DNA of 33,844 nt from Actinotalea ferrariae CF5-4 (lineage in GTDB: Bacteria > Actinomycetota > Actinomycetes > Actinomycetales > Cellulomonadaceae), in NCBI RefSeq assembly GCF_000603945.1, contig NZ_AXCW01000002.1:1-33844 (forward strand), given 5' to 3'. Made by a program: the position numbers and the translations under genes. This document shows positions 7,844-14,994 of this stretch, piece after piece. Under the pieces are notes generated by a model. It was not told the DNA's origin, made no database searches, and saw only the letters and a list, made by a program, of their open reading frames with translations. Position 1 is the stretch's first letter; each line of letters starts with the position of its first letter.

Positions 7844-10333
7844 ATGACGCAGGACACCACCCGCAGCACCCCCGCGGGGACCGGCGCAGCCGGTACGGCC
7901 GGCACCCCCGGCCCGCTCGACCAGGCGGCCGCGGGCCCGGTGGCGGTGCTCGACCTGGCCGTCGGCGGCATGACCTGCGCCTCGTGCGTGGCGCGCGTGG
8001 AGAAGAAGATCCGCAAGCTCCCCGGCGCGGACGCCGTCGTGAACCTCGCCACGGAGACCGCACGCGTGGAGCTCACGGACGACGTCGACGCGGCCGCCGT
8101 CGTCAAGGCGGTGGAGGCCGCCGGCTACACCGCCACGGTGCTGCGGGACAGCCGCACCGCGGAGCGCGCCGAGAAGGCGCGGTCGGTGCACGACCACGCG
8201 CTCAGCGGGCACGCGATGCCCGAGGGCCACGAGATGGACGCGGACGAGGACACCTCGGCGCCGACCGAGGACCGGGGCGCCTACCTGCGCAAGCGGCTCC
8301 TCGTCGCCGCCGTCCTCACCGTGCCCATCACGCTGCTGTCCATGATCCCGGCGCTGCAGTTCCCGGGCTGGCAGTGGGTCGTCACCGTCCTCGCCCTGCC
8401 CGTCGTGACGTGGGCGTCGTGGCCCTTCCACCGGGCCGCCGCCCGCGCGGCGCGCTACGGCTCCTCGACCATGGACACCCTCGTGTCCAGCGGGATCATC
8501 GCCGCAAGCGTGTGGTCCGTCTGGGCCGTGACGCTCGGCGGCGCCGGCGAGATCGGCATGCGCATGCAGCCGACGCTCATCCCGCGGATGGCGATCGGCG
8601 AGATGCACATGCCGGAGATCTACTTCGAGGTCGCCGCCGTCGTCGCCACGTTCCTCCTGCTGGGCCGGTACTGGGAGCACAAGTCCCGCCGCCAGGCGGG
8701 GGACGCGCTGCGCTCCCTGCTCTCCCTCGGCGCGACCGAGGCGACCCTGCTCGAGCCGGACGCCGCCGGCCGGCGGGTCGAGCGCCTCGTGCCGGTGGAC
8801 CGGATCGGCGTCGGCGACGTCTTCGCGGTGCGGCCGGGCGAGAAGGTGGCGACGGACGGCGTCGTCCTGGAGGGCACCAGCGCCATCGACACCTCGCTGC
8901 TCACCGGCGAGCCGGTCCCCGTCGACGTCGAGCCGGGCTCGCAGGTCACCGGGGCGACGATCAACACCTCGGGCTACCTCGTCGTGCGTGCCACGCGGGT
9001 CGGCGAGGAGACGATGCTCGCCCAGATCGGGCGGCTCGTGACGCAGGCGCAGACGGGCAAGGCACCCGTGCAGCGACTGGCCGACCGGATCAGCGCGGTG
9101 TTCGTGCCGATCGTCATGGTCATCTCGGTCGTGACGCTCGTCGTCTGGCTCGTCGCCGGCGGCGGGCCGCAGGCCGCGTTCACCGCGGCGGTCGCCGTCC
9201 TCATCATCGCGTGCCCCTGCGCGCTGGGTCTGGCGACGCCGACGGCGCTCCTGGTCGGGACCGGCCGTGGCGCGCAGCTCGGCATCCTCATCAAGGGCCC
9301 GGAGATCCTGGAGTCCACCCGCCGGGTCGACACCGTGGTGCTCGACAAGACCGGCACGGTCACGCAGGGCCGGATGGCGCTCGTCGACGTGCTGGCCGCC
9401 CCCGGCCTGGACCGCGAGGAGGTGCTCCGGTTCGCCGGGGCCGTCGAGGGCCGCAGCGAGCACCCCATCGCCCGGGCGATCGCCGCCGGGGCCCGCGCGA
9501 CGCTCACCACGGGCGGGGCTCCGGAGCCCGTCGAGGTGGGCGCGGACGGGGTCCCGATCGGCGAGGACCAGGTCACCGAGTTCGCCAACGAGCCGGGCCG
9601 CGGCGTCACCGGCGTCGTCCGCACCGCGCACAGCGGTGTCGGGCTCGGGCGGCGGGTGCTGGTCGGGCGGCCGTCGTGGCTGCGCGAGCAGGGCGTCGAC
9701 ACGACGGCGCTGGACACCGCGTTCACCGCCGCCGAGGCCGACGGCGCGACGGCGGTCATGGCCGCGTGGAGCGGCTCGGCGCGGGGCGTCCTCGTGCTGC
9801 GCGACCCGGTCAAGCCGACGTCCGTGCAGGCGGTCGCCGAGCTGCGCGCGCTGGGCCTGCGCCCGGTGCTGCTCACCGGCGACAACGCCGGCGCGGCACG
9901 GGTCGTGGCCGGGCAGGTCGGCATCGACGAGGTCATCGCCGAGGTGCTCCCGGCGGACAAGGTCGACGTCGTGACGCGTCTGCAGTCCGAGGGGCGCGTC
10001 GTGGCGATGGTCGGCGACGGCGTCAACGACGCCGCGGCCCTCGCCCAGGCCGACCTCGGCCTCGCGATGGGCACCGGGACCGACGTCGCGATGCAGGCGG
10101 CGGACATCACGCTCGTGCGCGGAGACCTGCTCGCGTCGTCCCAGGCCATCCGGCTGTCCCGGCGCACGCTGCGGATCATCAAGCAGAACCTCGTGTGGGC
10201 GTTCGGCTACAACGTGGCGGCGATCCCGCTCGCGGCGCTGGGCCTGCTCAACCCGATGATCGCCGGTGCCGCGATGGCGGCCAGCTCGGTCATGGTCGTG
10301 GGCAACAGCCTGCGCCTGCGCCGCGCGGGCTGA
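7844..10333 (+). CDS. copA: Cu(I)-exporting P1B-type ATPase
   Basis: An 829-aa heavy-metal P-type ATPase that pumps Cu(I) out of the cytoplasm using ATP. The N terminus carries one HMA domain with GMTCASC (C45, C48), then a His/Met/Asp-rich linker around 120-145 (HDHALSGHAMPEGHEM). Further landmarks are the TGEP actuator loop, the membrane CPC motif in IACPCALGLA (C457, C459), the phosphorylation site DKTGT (D501), SEHPIARA in the nucleotide-binding domain and GDGVND (724-729). About eight membrane helices are expected. A loop between the third and fourth helices is unusually methionine-rich (M239, M241, M249, M254, H255, M256). ATG at 7844 has GTGAGG upstream. It is the last gene of csoR-copZ-copA and convergent with the ABC exporter, 19 bp away. 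An inverted repeat, CGGGC/GCCCG (10326-10340), straddles its stop and may act as a weak terminator. Confidence 0.96.
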   Translation: MTQDTTRSTPAGTGAAGTAGTPGPLDQAAAGPVAVLDLAVGGMTCASCVARVEKKIRKLPGADAVVNLATETARVELTDDVDAAAVVKAVEAAGYTATVLRDSRTAERAEKARSVHDHALSGHAMPEGHEMDADEDTSAPTEDRGAYLRKRLLVAAVLTVPITLLSMIPALQFPGWQWVVTVLALPVVTWASWPFHRAAARAARYGSSTMDTLVSSGIIAASVWSVWAVTLGGAGEIGMRMQPTLIPRMAIGEMHMPEIYFEVAAVVATFLLLGRYWEHKSRRQAGDALRSLLSLGATEATLLEPDAAGRRVERLVPVDRIGVGDVFAVRPGEKVATDGVVLEGTSAIDTSLLTGEPVPVDVEPGSQVTGATINTSGYLVVRATRVGEETMLAQIGRLVTQAQTGKAPVQRLADRISAVFVPIVMVISVVTLVVWLVAGGGPQAAFTAAVAVLIIACPCALGLATPTALLVGTGRGAQLGILIKGPEILESTRRVDTVVLDKTGTVTQGRMALVDVLAAPGLDREEVLRFAGAVEGRSEHPIARAIAAGARATLTTGGAPEPVEVGADGVPIGEDQVTEFANEPGRGVTGVVRTAHSGVGLGRRVLVGRPSWLREQGVDTTALDTAFTAAEADGATAVMAAWSGSARGVLVLRDPVKPTSVQAVAELRALGLRPVLLTGDNAGAARVVAGQVGIDEVIAEVLPADKVDVVTRLQSEGRVVAMVGDGVNDAAALAQADLGLAMGTGTDVAMQAADITLVRGDLLASSQAIRLSRRTLRIIKQNLVWAFGYNVAAIPLAALGLLNPMIAGAAMAASSVMVVGNSLRLRRAG

Positions 10334-10352
10334 TCGCCCGAGGGGCGGGGGC

Positions 10353-11195
10353 TCAGCGGAAGCGACGGCCCTCGTCGCGCCGGTACACCGTCCGGACCAG
10401 GACGGCGAAGAGCACGGTCCACGCGGCCAGCACGCCGAACGCCAGGAGGGTCGGCTCGCCGCCGGTCGCGACGGGGACGACGACGTCGCGCGCGGCCCGG
10501 CTCGGCAGGCCCTGCGAGAGCGCGTCGAGCCAGCGCGGGAAGGACTCCGGCGGCGCGAACAGCCCTCCGGCGAACGCGAGCGGGAAGACGACGACCTGCG
10601 CCACCGCGATCGCGGCCTTGGAGGAGAGCGCGTAGCCGATCGTCAGGCCCAGCAGCAGGAACGGCGTGGCCGCCACGACCAGGAGCGCACCCGCGATCAG
10701 CAGCCGCGGCAGCGTGATCGACGCCTCCGTCAGGAGCAGCGCGACCAGCACGAGCGGCACGATCCCGAGCAGCGCGAAGAAGGAGCCGGTCAGCACCCGT
10801 CCCGCCATCCGCGGCCCCGGGCCCGCCGGCAGGGTCCGCACGTACGGGTCGAACGGCAGGGCCCGGTCCTCCGCGACACCGATGCCGAACTGGAAGACGC
10901 ACGTGGAGATCACGGCGAAGACCGCGAGCTGGGCGGTGGCGCCGGTCGAGGCCGCCGGGTCCGAGGCCAGGGCCCGCTGCGGCACGACGAAGAAGAGCAT
11001 CGCCAGTGCGGGGAAGACGGTCGCGCCGACGACGGCGACCGGGACCCTGATGGTCTCGAGGAAGGTCATCCGGAAGTGCAGGAGGGCGAGCGTCAGGGGC
11101 GAGACCGTCCGGTCGGTCCCGACGCCGTCGCCGGGGCGAGTCCGGCCGGTCCGGCCGGACTGGGTCGCGGACAGCTGGTCGAGGTCGGCGCTCAT
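10353..11195 (-). CDS. ABC-2 type transporter permease
   Basis: A 280-aa membrane protein with six likely helices. After a polar, Ser/Thr/Gly-rich N terminus (about 1-35) come LALLHFRMTFLETIRVPVAV and GATVFPALAMLFFVVPQ, then the segment with VAEDRALPFDPYVRTLPAGP, and later helices such as GIVPLVLVALLLTEASI, LLIAGALLVVAATPFLLLGL and AAWTVLFAVLVRTVYRR. This pattern, with the 'PFLLLGLTIGYALSSKAAIAVAQVVVFPLAFAGG' region in the right place, is that of ABC-2 exporters of drugs, antibiotics or lipids. Its ATG overlaps the stop of the upstream ATPase gene (ATGA), so the pair is coupled. No substrate can be inferred. Confidence 0.92.
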   Translation of the reverse strand: MSADLDQLSATQSGRTGRTRPGDGVGTDRTVSPLTLALLHFRMTFLETIRVPVAVVGATVFPALAMLFFVVPQRALASDPAASTGATAQLAVFAVISTCVFQFGIGVAEDRALPFDPYVRTLPAGPGPRMAGRVLTGSFFALLGIVPLVLVALLLTEASITLPRLLIAGALLVVAATPFLLLGLTIGYALSSKAAIAVAQVVVFPLAFAGGLFAPPESFPRWLDALSQGLPSRAARDVVVPVATGGEPTLLAFGVLAAWTVLFAVLVRTVYRRDEGRRFR

Positions 11196-12181
11196 GCCGC
11201 CACCTCCTCGCGCGTGAGGGACAGGAACGCCTCCTCGAGGGACGCGCTGCGCACCTCGAGGTCGTGGAACGGGACGCCCGCGGTGACGAGCTCGCGCACC
11301 AGCGCATCCGCGTCGGGTGTGAGCAGCACGTGCCGGCCGGTCGCCGGGTCGGTGTCCCGTCGGACGACCCCCGTGAGCGCGTCCAGCCGCGCCGGGCCCG
11401 ACGACGCGCCGGGGGCGCCGCCGTCGTCGTCGAGGGAGAGCGTCACGCGCCGCAGGGCGACCCGGCCGACGACGTCGCGCAGCGTCCCGTCCGCCAGCAC
11501 CAGACCGTGGTCGACGACGACGACCCGCTCCGCCAGCGCCTCGATCTCCTCCAGGTAGTGACTGGTCACCACGACCGTCACGCCGCGGGAGTGGAACTCC
11601 CGCAGCGCGTCCCACAGGACGTGGCGGGCGTCGACGTCCAGACCGGTGGTCGGCTCGTCGAGGAGCACGAGGTCCGGGCGGCCGGCCAGGGCGAGGGCGA
11701 CCGCCAGGCGCCGCTTCTGCCCGCCGGACAGCCCGCCGGTCTGGCGGCGCGCGAGGTCGGTGAGGCCGAAGGTCTCCAGCAGCTCGCCGACCGGCATCGG
11801 GTCGGGGTAGTGGCCGGCGACGAACGCCGCGATCTCGCCGACCCGCAGCGTCGCGGGCAGACCGGTCTCCTGCGGCGTGGTGCCGAGCCGGACGCGCGCG
11901 ACGGCGTCCCGCGGGTCGCGGCCGAAGAGCCGGACCGTCCCGGCGTCGGGCCGTCGCACACCGCTGACGAGGCTGAGGAGGGTGGTCTTGCCGGCGCCGT
12001 TGGGCCCGAGGAGGCCGACGATCTCGCCGCGGTGGACGTCGAGCGTCACGTCGTCGAGCGCGACGGTCGCGTCGAACCGGCGGGTGACGCCGCGGACGCG
12101 GACCGGGACGTCGTCGTCGCGACCGGCCCGCAGCGCGTCGCCGGCACCCGGCCGTGTGCTCGTCCTGACATGGTCGATCAT
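11192..12181 (-). CDS. ABC transporter ATP-binding protein (ABC-2 exporter)
   Basis: A 329-aa nucleotide-binding subunit. Walker A is GPNGAGKTT (59-67), the signature LSGGQKRR begins at 151, Walker B is LVLLDEPTTGLD (171-182) and the H-loop histidine is H208 in VVVTSHYLEEIE. The DrrA-like C-terminal extension (about 230-329, ending LEVRSASLEEAFLSLTREE) is typical of drug and antibiotic exporters. It is the first gene of a two-gene minus-strand unit, coupled with its permease. ATG at 12181 (MIDHVRTSTR) is chosen because upstream sequence in the same frame is Gly/Ala/Pro-rich filler; a downstream start nearer residue 25 would also keep all domains. The gene is divergent from the CPBP gene, with about 200 bp between starts. 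Self-resistance or lipid export are possible roles, with no direct evidence. Confidence 0.93.
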   Translation of the reverse strand: MIDHVRTSTRPGAGDALRAGRDDDVPVRVRGVTRRFDATVALDDVTLDVHRGEIVGLLGPNGAGKTTLLSLVSGVRRPDAGTVRLFGRDPRDAVARVRLGTTPQETGLPATLRVGEIAAFVAGHYPDPMPVGELLETFGLTDLARRQTGGLSGGQKRRLAVALALAGRPDLVLLDEPTTGLDVDARHVLWDALREFHSRGVTVVVTSHYLEEIEALAERVVVVDHGLVLADGTLRDVVGRVALRRVTLSLDDDGGAPGASSGPARLDALTGVVRRDTDPATGRHVLLTPDADALVRELVTAGVPFHDLEVRSASLEEAFLSLTREEVAA

Positions 12182-12387
12182 GCTTGCCCCCGCTGCGCGT
12201 GATCCGCGAGGGCCCGGTCCCGGCCGTCCACCGTCCCTGCCCCCTGGTGATGAAGCACCTGCTCCACCGGAGGCTCCCACGCCGTCCGGCCGTCCCGTCA
12301 AGCGCACCGGGCGTCCAGCCGATGTCCAGCCGGCGCTCAGCCTGCCCGTCTACCGTGGGCGCACCCCCGACCCGAGCGAGGACCTGC

Positions 12388-13212
12388 ATGAGCACGCGAC
12401 CGGACGTCGCCGTCCCGGACGGCCCCGCCCCTGCCCCCGCCGCCGCTCCGGCCGGCCCGTCCCGCCGCCGCCTCGCCACCGAGGTGTGGATCGTGCTCGG
12501 GCTGTCCGTCGGGCAGTCCGCGCTGTACGCGCTCGTGCGGCTCTACGCCCGCTACACCGCCGAGGTCCCCCTGGCCCAGCAGTCCACGACGCTCAACCCG
12601 ACGCGCTCGCCCCGGCCGTACCTGGACCTCACCTACCAGCTCCTCGCGATCGGCTTCGCCCTCGTGCCCGTCGCGCTCGCGCTGTACCTGCTCTCGTCGC
12701 ACGGGCGCTCGGCGGTCCGCCGCATCGGGCTCGACGGTGCGCGGCCCGGGCGGGACCTCGCCGTCGGGCTCGGCCTGGCCGCCGTCGTCGGCATCCCGGG
12801 CCTCGGCGTGTACGTCGCCGGCCGCGCGCTGGGCGTGACGGTCGAGATCCAGGCCGCCGGCCTCGAGGCGTACTGGTGGACCGTGCCCGTGCTCGTCCTC
12901 TCCGCGCTGCAGAACTCCCTGCTGGAGGAGGTGGTCGCGGTCGGGTACCTCGTGGAGCGGCTCGGGGAGCTCCGGTGGAGCGTCCCGGCGATCATCGCCG
13001 CGAGCGCCCTGCTCCGGGGCGCGTACCACCTGTACCAGGGACCCGGGATGGCCCTCGGCAACGTCGTCATGGGCCTGCTGTTCGGCTGGTACTACGTCCG
13101 ACGGCGCCGCGTCATGCCGCTCGTCGTCGCGCACACGGCCCTCGACGTCGTCGCCTTCGTCGGGTACGCCGCCCTGCCGGAGGAGGTCCTCGCCGCGCTC
13201 CGGATCGGCTGA
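12388..13212 (+). CDS. CPBP-family intramembrane metalloprotease-like protein
   Basis: A 274-aa polytopic protein of the CPBP (CaaX protease/bacteriocin-processing, Abi) family. Motif 1 is LLEEVVAVGYL (E180, E181), with valine where the common EExxxRG motif has arginine. Motif 2 is RGAYHLYQG (R210, H214). Motif 3 is VVAHTALD (H249, D253). These glutamates and histidines form the metal site in the family. About six to seven membrane helices surround them. A disordered Pro/Ala-rich N terminus of ~25 residues precedes the first helix. ATG at 12388 has GAGGAC eight bases upstream; a possible -10 (TACCGT, 12351-12356) leaves a short leader of about 25 nt. It is divergent from the ABC exporter. Members process prenylated or leader peptides or act in bacteriocin immunity; the substrate here is unknown, and loss of the motif-1 arginine leaves activity open. 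Confidence 0.9.
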   Translation: MSTRPDVAVPDGPAPAPAAAPAGPSRRRLATEVWIVLGLSVGQSALYALVRLYARYTAEVPLAQQSTTLNPTRSPRPYLDLTYQLLAIGFALVPVALALYLLSSHGRSAVRRIGLDGARPGRDLAVGLGLAAVVGIPGLGVYVAGRALGVTVEIQAAGLEAYWWTVPVLVLSALQNSLLEEVVAVGYLVERLGELRWSVPAIIAASALLRGAYHLYQGPGMALGNVVMGLLFGWYYVRRRRVMPLVVAHTALDVVAFVGYAALPEEVLAALRIG

Positions 13213-13328
13213 CGGCGACCCGATCGGGTGAACGGCCCGGGGCACCCCTTCCCCGGCTGGTGGGCGCGTCGCCCCCGGGTGACCATGGCGGGGACGGCAG
13301 GGCCCCCCGCCTGCCGGGAAGGCCCCCC

Positions 13329-14849
13329 ATGCCCACGGCGCACGCTCCCCCGCCCGAGGCCCGGCCCGGACCGGGGCACGGAACGGTCGGAGTCCTGCCT
13401 GCCGTGGCGCTGCTCGCCGCCGTCACGACCCTGGCCTTCGTGGGGCTCCGCGCGCTCGCCGCGTACGGCCTCGTGCTGGGCGACCCCCTGCTGCTCAGCG
13501 CCCTCACCGCGGCGGCGGGTGCCGTGGGGTTCGACGTCGGGCGTCACCCCGTGGCCGGGCTGGACCGCGAGAGACCCCGCCGACGCCGGGCGCTCCACCC
13601 GGTGGTGCGCCTGCTCGTCGTCGTCGTCCTGTGCGCGCTCTTCGCGTGGACGTCGGGGTGGTCCCTGCTGCTGCCGGCCTTCGCGACCCTGGCGAGCGTC
13701 GTCCACGTCGAGGCGGCCGGCAGCCGGGTGTGGCGGCCCGCCGTCGTCCTCCAGCTCGGCGCGACCGTCGTCGGGCAGGTGGGTGTCGTGCTCGGCCTGG
13801 TGCCGACCGTCGTGGACCCGCTCGCCAGCCATCTCGCCGCCGCCGGCATCGCCCTGCCGTGCACGGTCACCGTCGCCTACGTGGGCCGCAGCGTCACGCA
13901 GCGCGAGCTCGCTGAGACCGGCCTGCGTCGCACCGAGGCCCGGTTGCACGCGCTCATGAACGCGTCCTCGGACGTGCTGGTCGTGGTCGACCCGGAGGCG
14001 CACCTCACCTCCGTCAGCCCGGCCGCCGCCCGGTCGCTGGGGCGGGACCCCGTCGGCCTGGTCGGCACGCCTCTCCTCCACCTCGTCGAGCGGGAGCAGC
14101 GCCCCGAGGTGGCCGCACGGCTGCGCGAGATCGCCACGGCGCCGCCGGGCACGCGCGCCTCGCTCGACGTCCTCATGCTGCTCGCCACGGGGGGCGGCCG
14201 CTGGTACGAGTGGACCGTCGCCTCCCTCCTGGACGACCCGCTCGTGGACGGGCTGGTCGTCGTCATGCGGGACATCAGCGAGCGGCGCCGGCACGCGGAC
14301 GCCCTGGCGCGTGCGGCCGCCCGCGACCCGCTCACCGGGCTCGCCAACCGGACGGAGCTGCTGCGCGTGCTCGACCGCGCGCTCCCGCGGGCCGCGCCCG
14401 GCGCGGGGGTCGGGCTCCTCTTCCTGGACCTGGACGGGTTCAAGGCGATCAACGACACCCACGGGCACGCCGTGGGCGACGAGGTGCTGGTGACGGTCGC
14501 CCGGCGGCTCCAGGGCAGCGTCCGCCCCGACGACCTCGTCGCGCGGCTCGGCGGGGACGAGTTCTGCGTGCTCGTGTCGGACGTGCACGACGAGGGGGAG
14601 ATCCGGTCGGTCGCGCGCCGCGTCGAGGAGGCGGTCGGCGAGGTGGTCTCCGCCGGGGGGCTGGTCCTGCGGGTGGGCGCGAGCGTCGGGACGGCGGTGA
14701 CGACGGACGACGAGCGGGGCCCGTCGGACCTCTTCGCGGTCGCCGACGCGGCGATGTACGAGGTCAAGCGCACCCGGCACCGCGCGACGCCGGCGGCGGG
14801 GCGGGGCGCGGCGGGGACCCGGCCCCCGGACCGCCGACGACTCGGCTGA
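13329..14849 (+). CDS. Membrane-bound PAS-GGDEF diguanylate cyclase
   Basis: A 506-aa signalling enzyme that should make cyclic-di-GMP from two GTP. Residues about 20-190 form six membrane helices, a sensor of MASE-like layout that I cannot assign. A PAS domain follows at about 205-315 (ALMNASSDVLVVVDPEAHL ... VVVMRDISERRRHA). The GGDEF domain starts at DPLTGLANRTEL, includes FLDLDGFKAINDTHGHAVGD, and carries GGDEF at 408-412. The inhibitory I-site RxxD is R399-P-D-D402, exactly five residues before GGDEF, so product feedback inhibition is likely. No EAL domain is present. ATG at 13329 follows GGGAAGG (13316-13322). It lies 116 bp after the CPBP gene. An inverted repeat, CTCGGC/GCCGAG (14841-14862), spans its stop codon. 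Confidence 0.94.
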   Translation: MPTAHAPPPEARPGPGHGTVGVLPAVALLAAVTTLAFVGLRALAAYGLVLGDPLLLSALTAAAGAVGFDVGRHPVAGLDRERPRRRRALHPVVRLLVVVVLCALFAWTSGWSLLLPAFATLASVVHVEAAGSRVWRPAVVLQLGATVVGQVGVVLGLVPTVVDPLASHLAAAGIALPCTVTVAYVGRSVTQRELAETGLRRTEARLHALMNASSDVLVVVDPEAHLTSVSPAAARSLGRDPVGLVGTPLLHLVEREQRPEVAARLREIATAPPGTRASLDVLMLLATGGGRWYEWTVASLLDDPLVDGLVVVMRDISERRRHADALARAAARDPLTGLANRTELLRVLDRALPRAAPGAGVGLLFLDLDGFKAINDTHGHAVGDEVLVTVARRLQGSVRPDDLVARLGGDEFCVLVSDVHDEGEIRSVARRVEEAVGEVVSAGGLVLRVGASVGTAVTTDDERGPSDLFAVADAAMYEVKRTRHRATPAAGRGAAGTRPPDRRRLG

Positions 14850-14862
14850 TCGCTCGGCCGAG
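14841..14862 (+). terminator. Possible weak terminator hairpin spanning the cyclase stop
   Basis: CTCGGC (14841-14846) and GCCGAG (14857-14862) are perfect 6-bp arms around a 10-base loop that includes the TGA stop. No U-rich tail follows, as is usual in such GC-rich genomes, so its function as a terminator is uncertain. Confidence 0.35.
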
Positions 14863-14981
14863 ACCCGCGTGAGCACTCGCCCGACCAGCGCGGCGGGGCC
14901 CGCTGGGCCGGGGGACGGAACGGGGCGAACCCGCCGCGCGTGGCGGCGTCACGAGTCCCCTGCCCACCGTGACCCCGACCC

Positions 14982-14987
14982 TAGACT
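14982..14987 (+). promoter_or_regulatory. Leaderless -10 element of the flippase-like gene
   Basis: TAGACT lies with exactly seven bases between it and the ATG at 14995, the same geometry as TAGAAT/3323 and TAGCGT/24407 in this window. The short stretch CCCGACC holds no ribosome binding site. No convincing -35 is seen 17 bp upstream (CCTGCC). Inference from sequence. Confidence 0.55.
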
Positions 14988-14994
14988 CCCGACC

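Noticed and set aside
1413-9631. Long minus- or other-frame reading frames lying over hemL, GH13, the chemoreceptor and copA (for example 1413-2756 minus, 3888-5555 plus, 5270-7120 plus, 7715-9631 minus)
   Set aside because: They are Arg/Gly/Pro/Ala-rich shadows caused by the very high GC content, overlap well-supported genes completely, and show no family motifs.
10353-12181. An antibiotic biosynthesis cluster suggested by the DrrA-like ABC exporter
   Set aside because: No synthases, carrier proteins or tailoring enzymes are nearby; the exporter stands alone.
14869-14994. GTG at 14869 as the start of the flippase-like gene
   Set aside because: The intervening codons encode Gly/Arg/Pro filler, and the ATG at 14995 has a leaderless -10 element with matching geometry.
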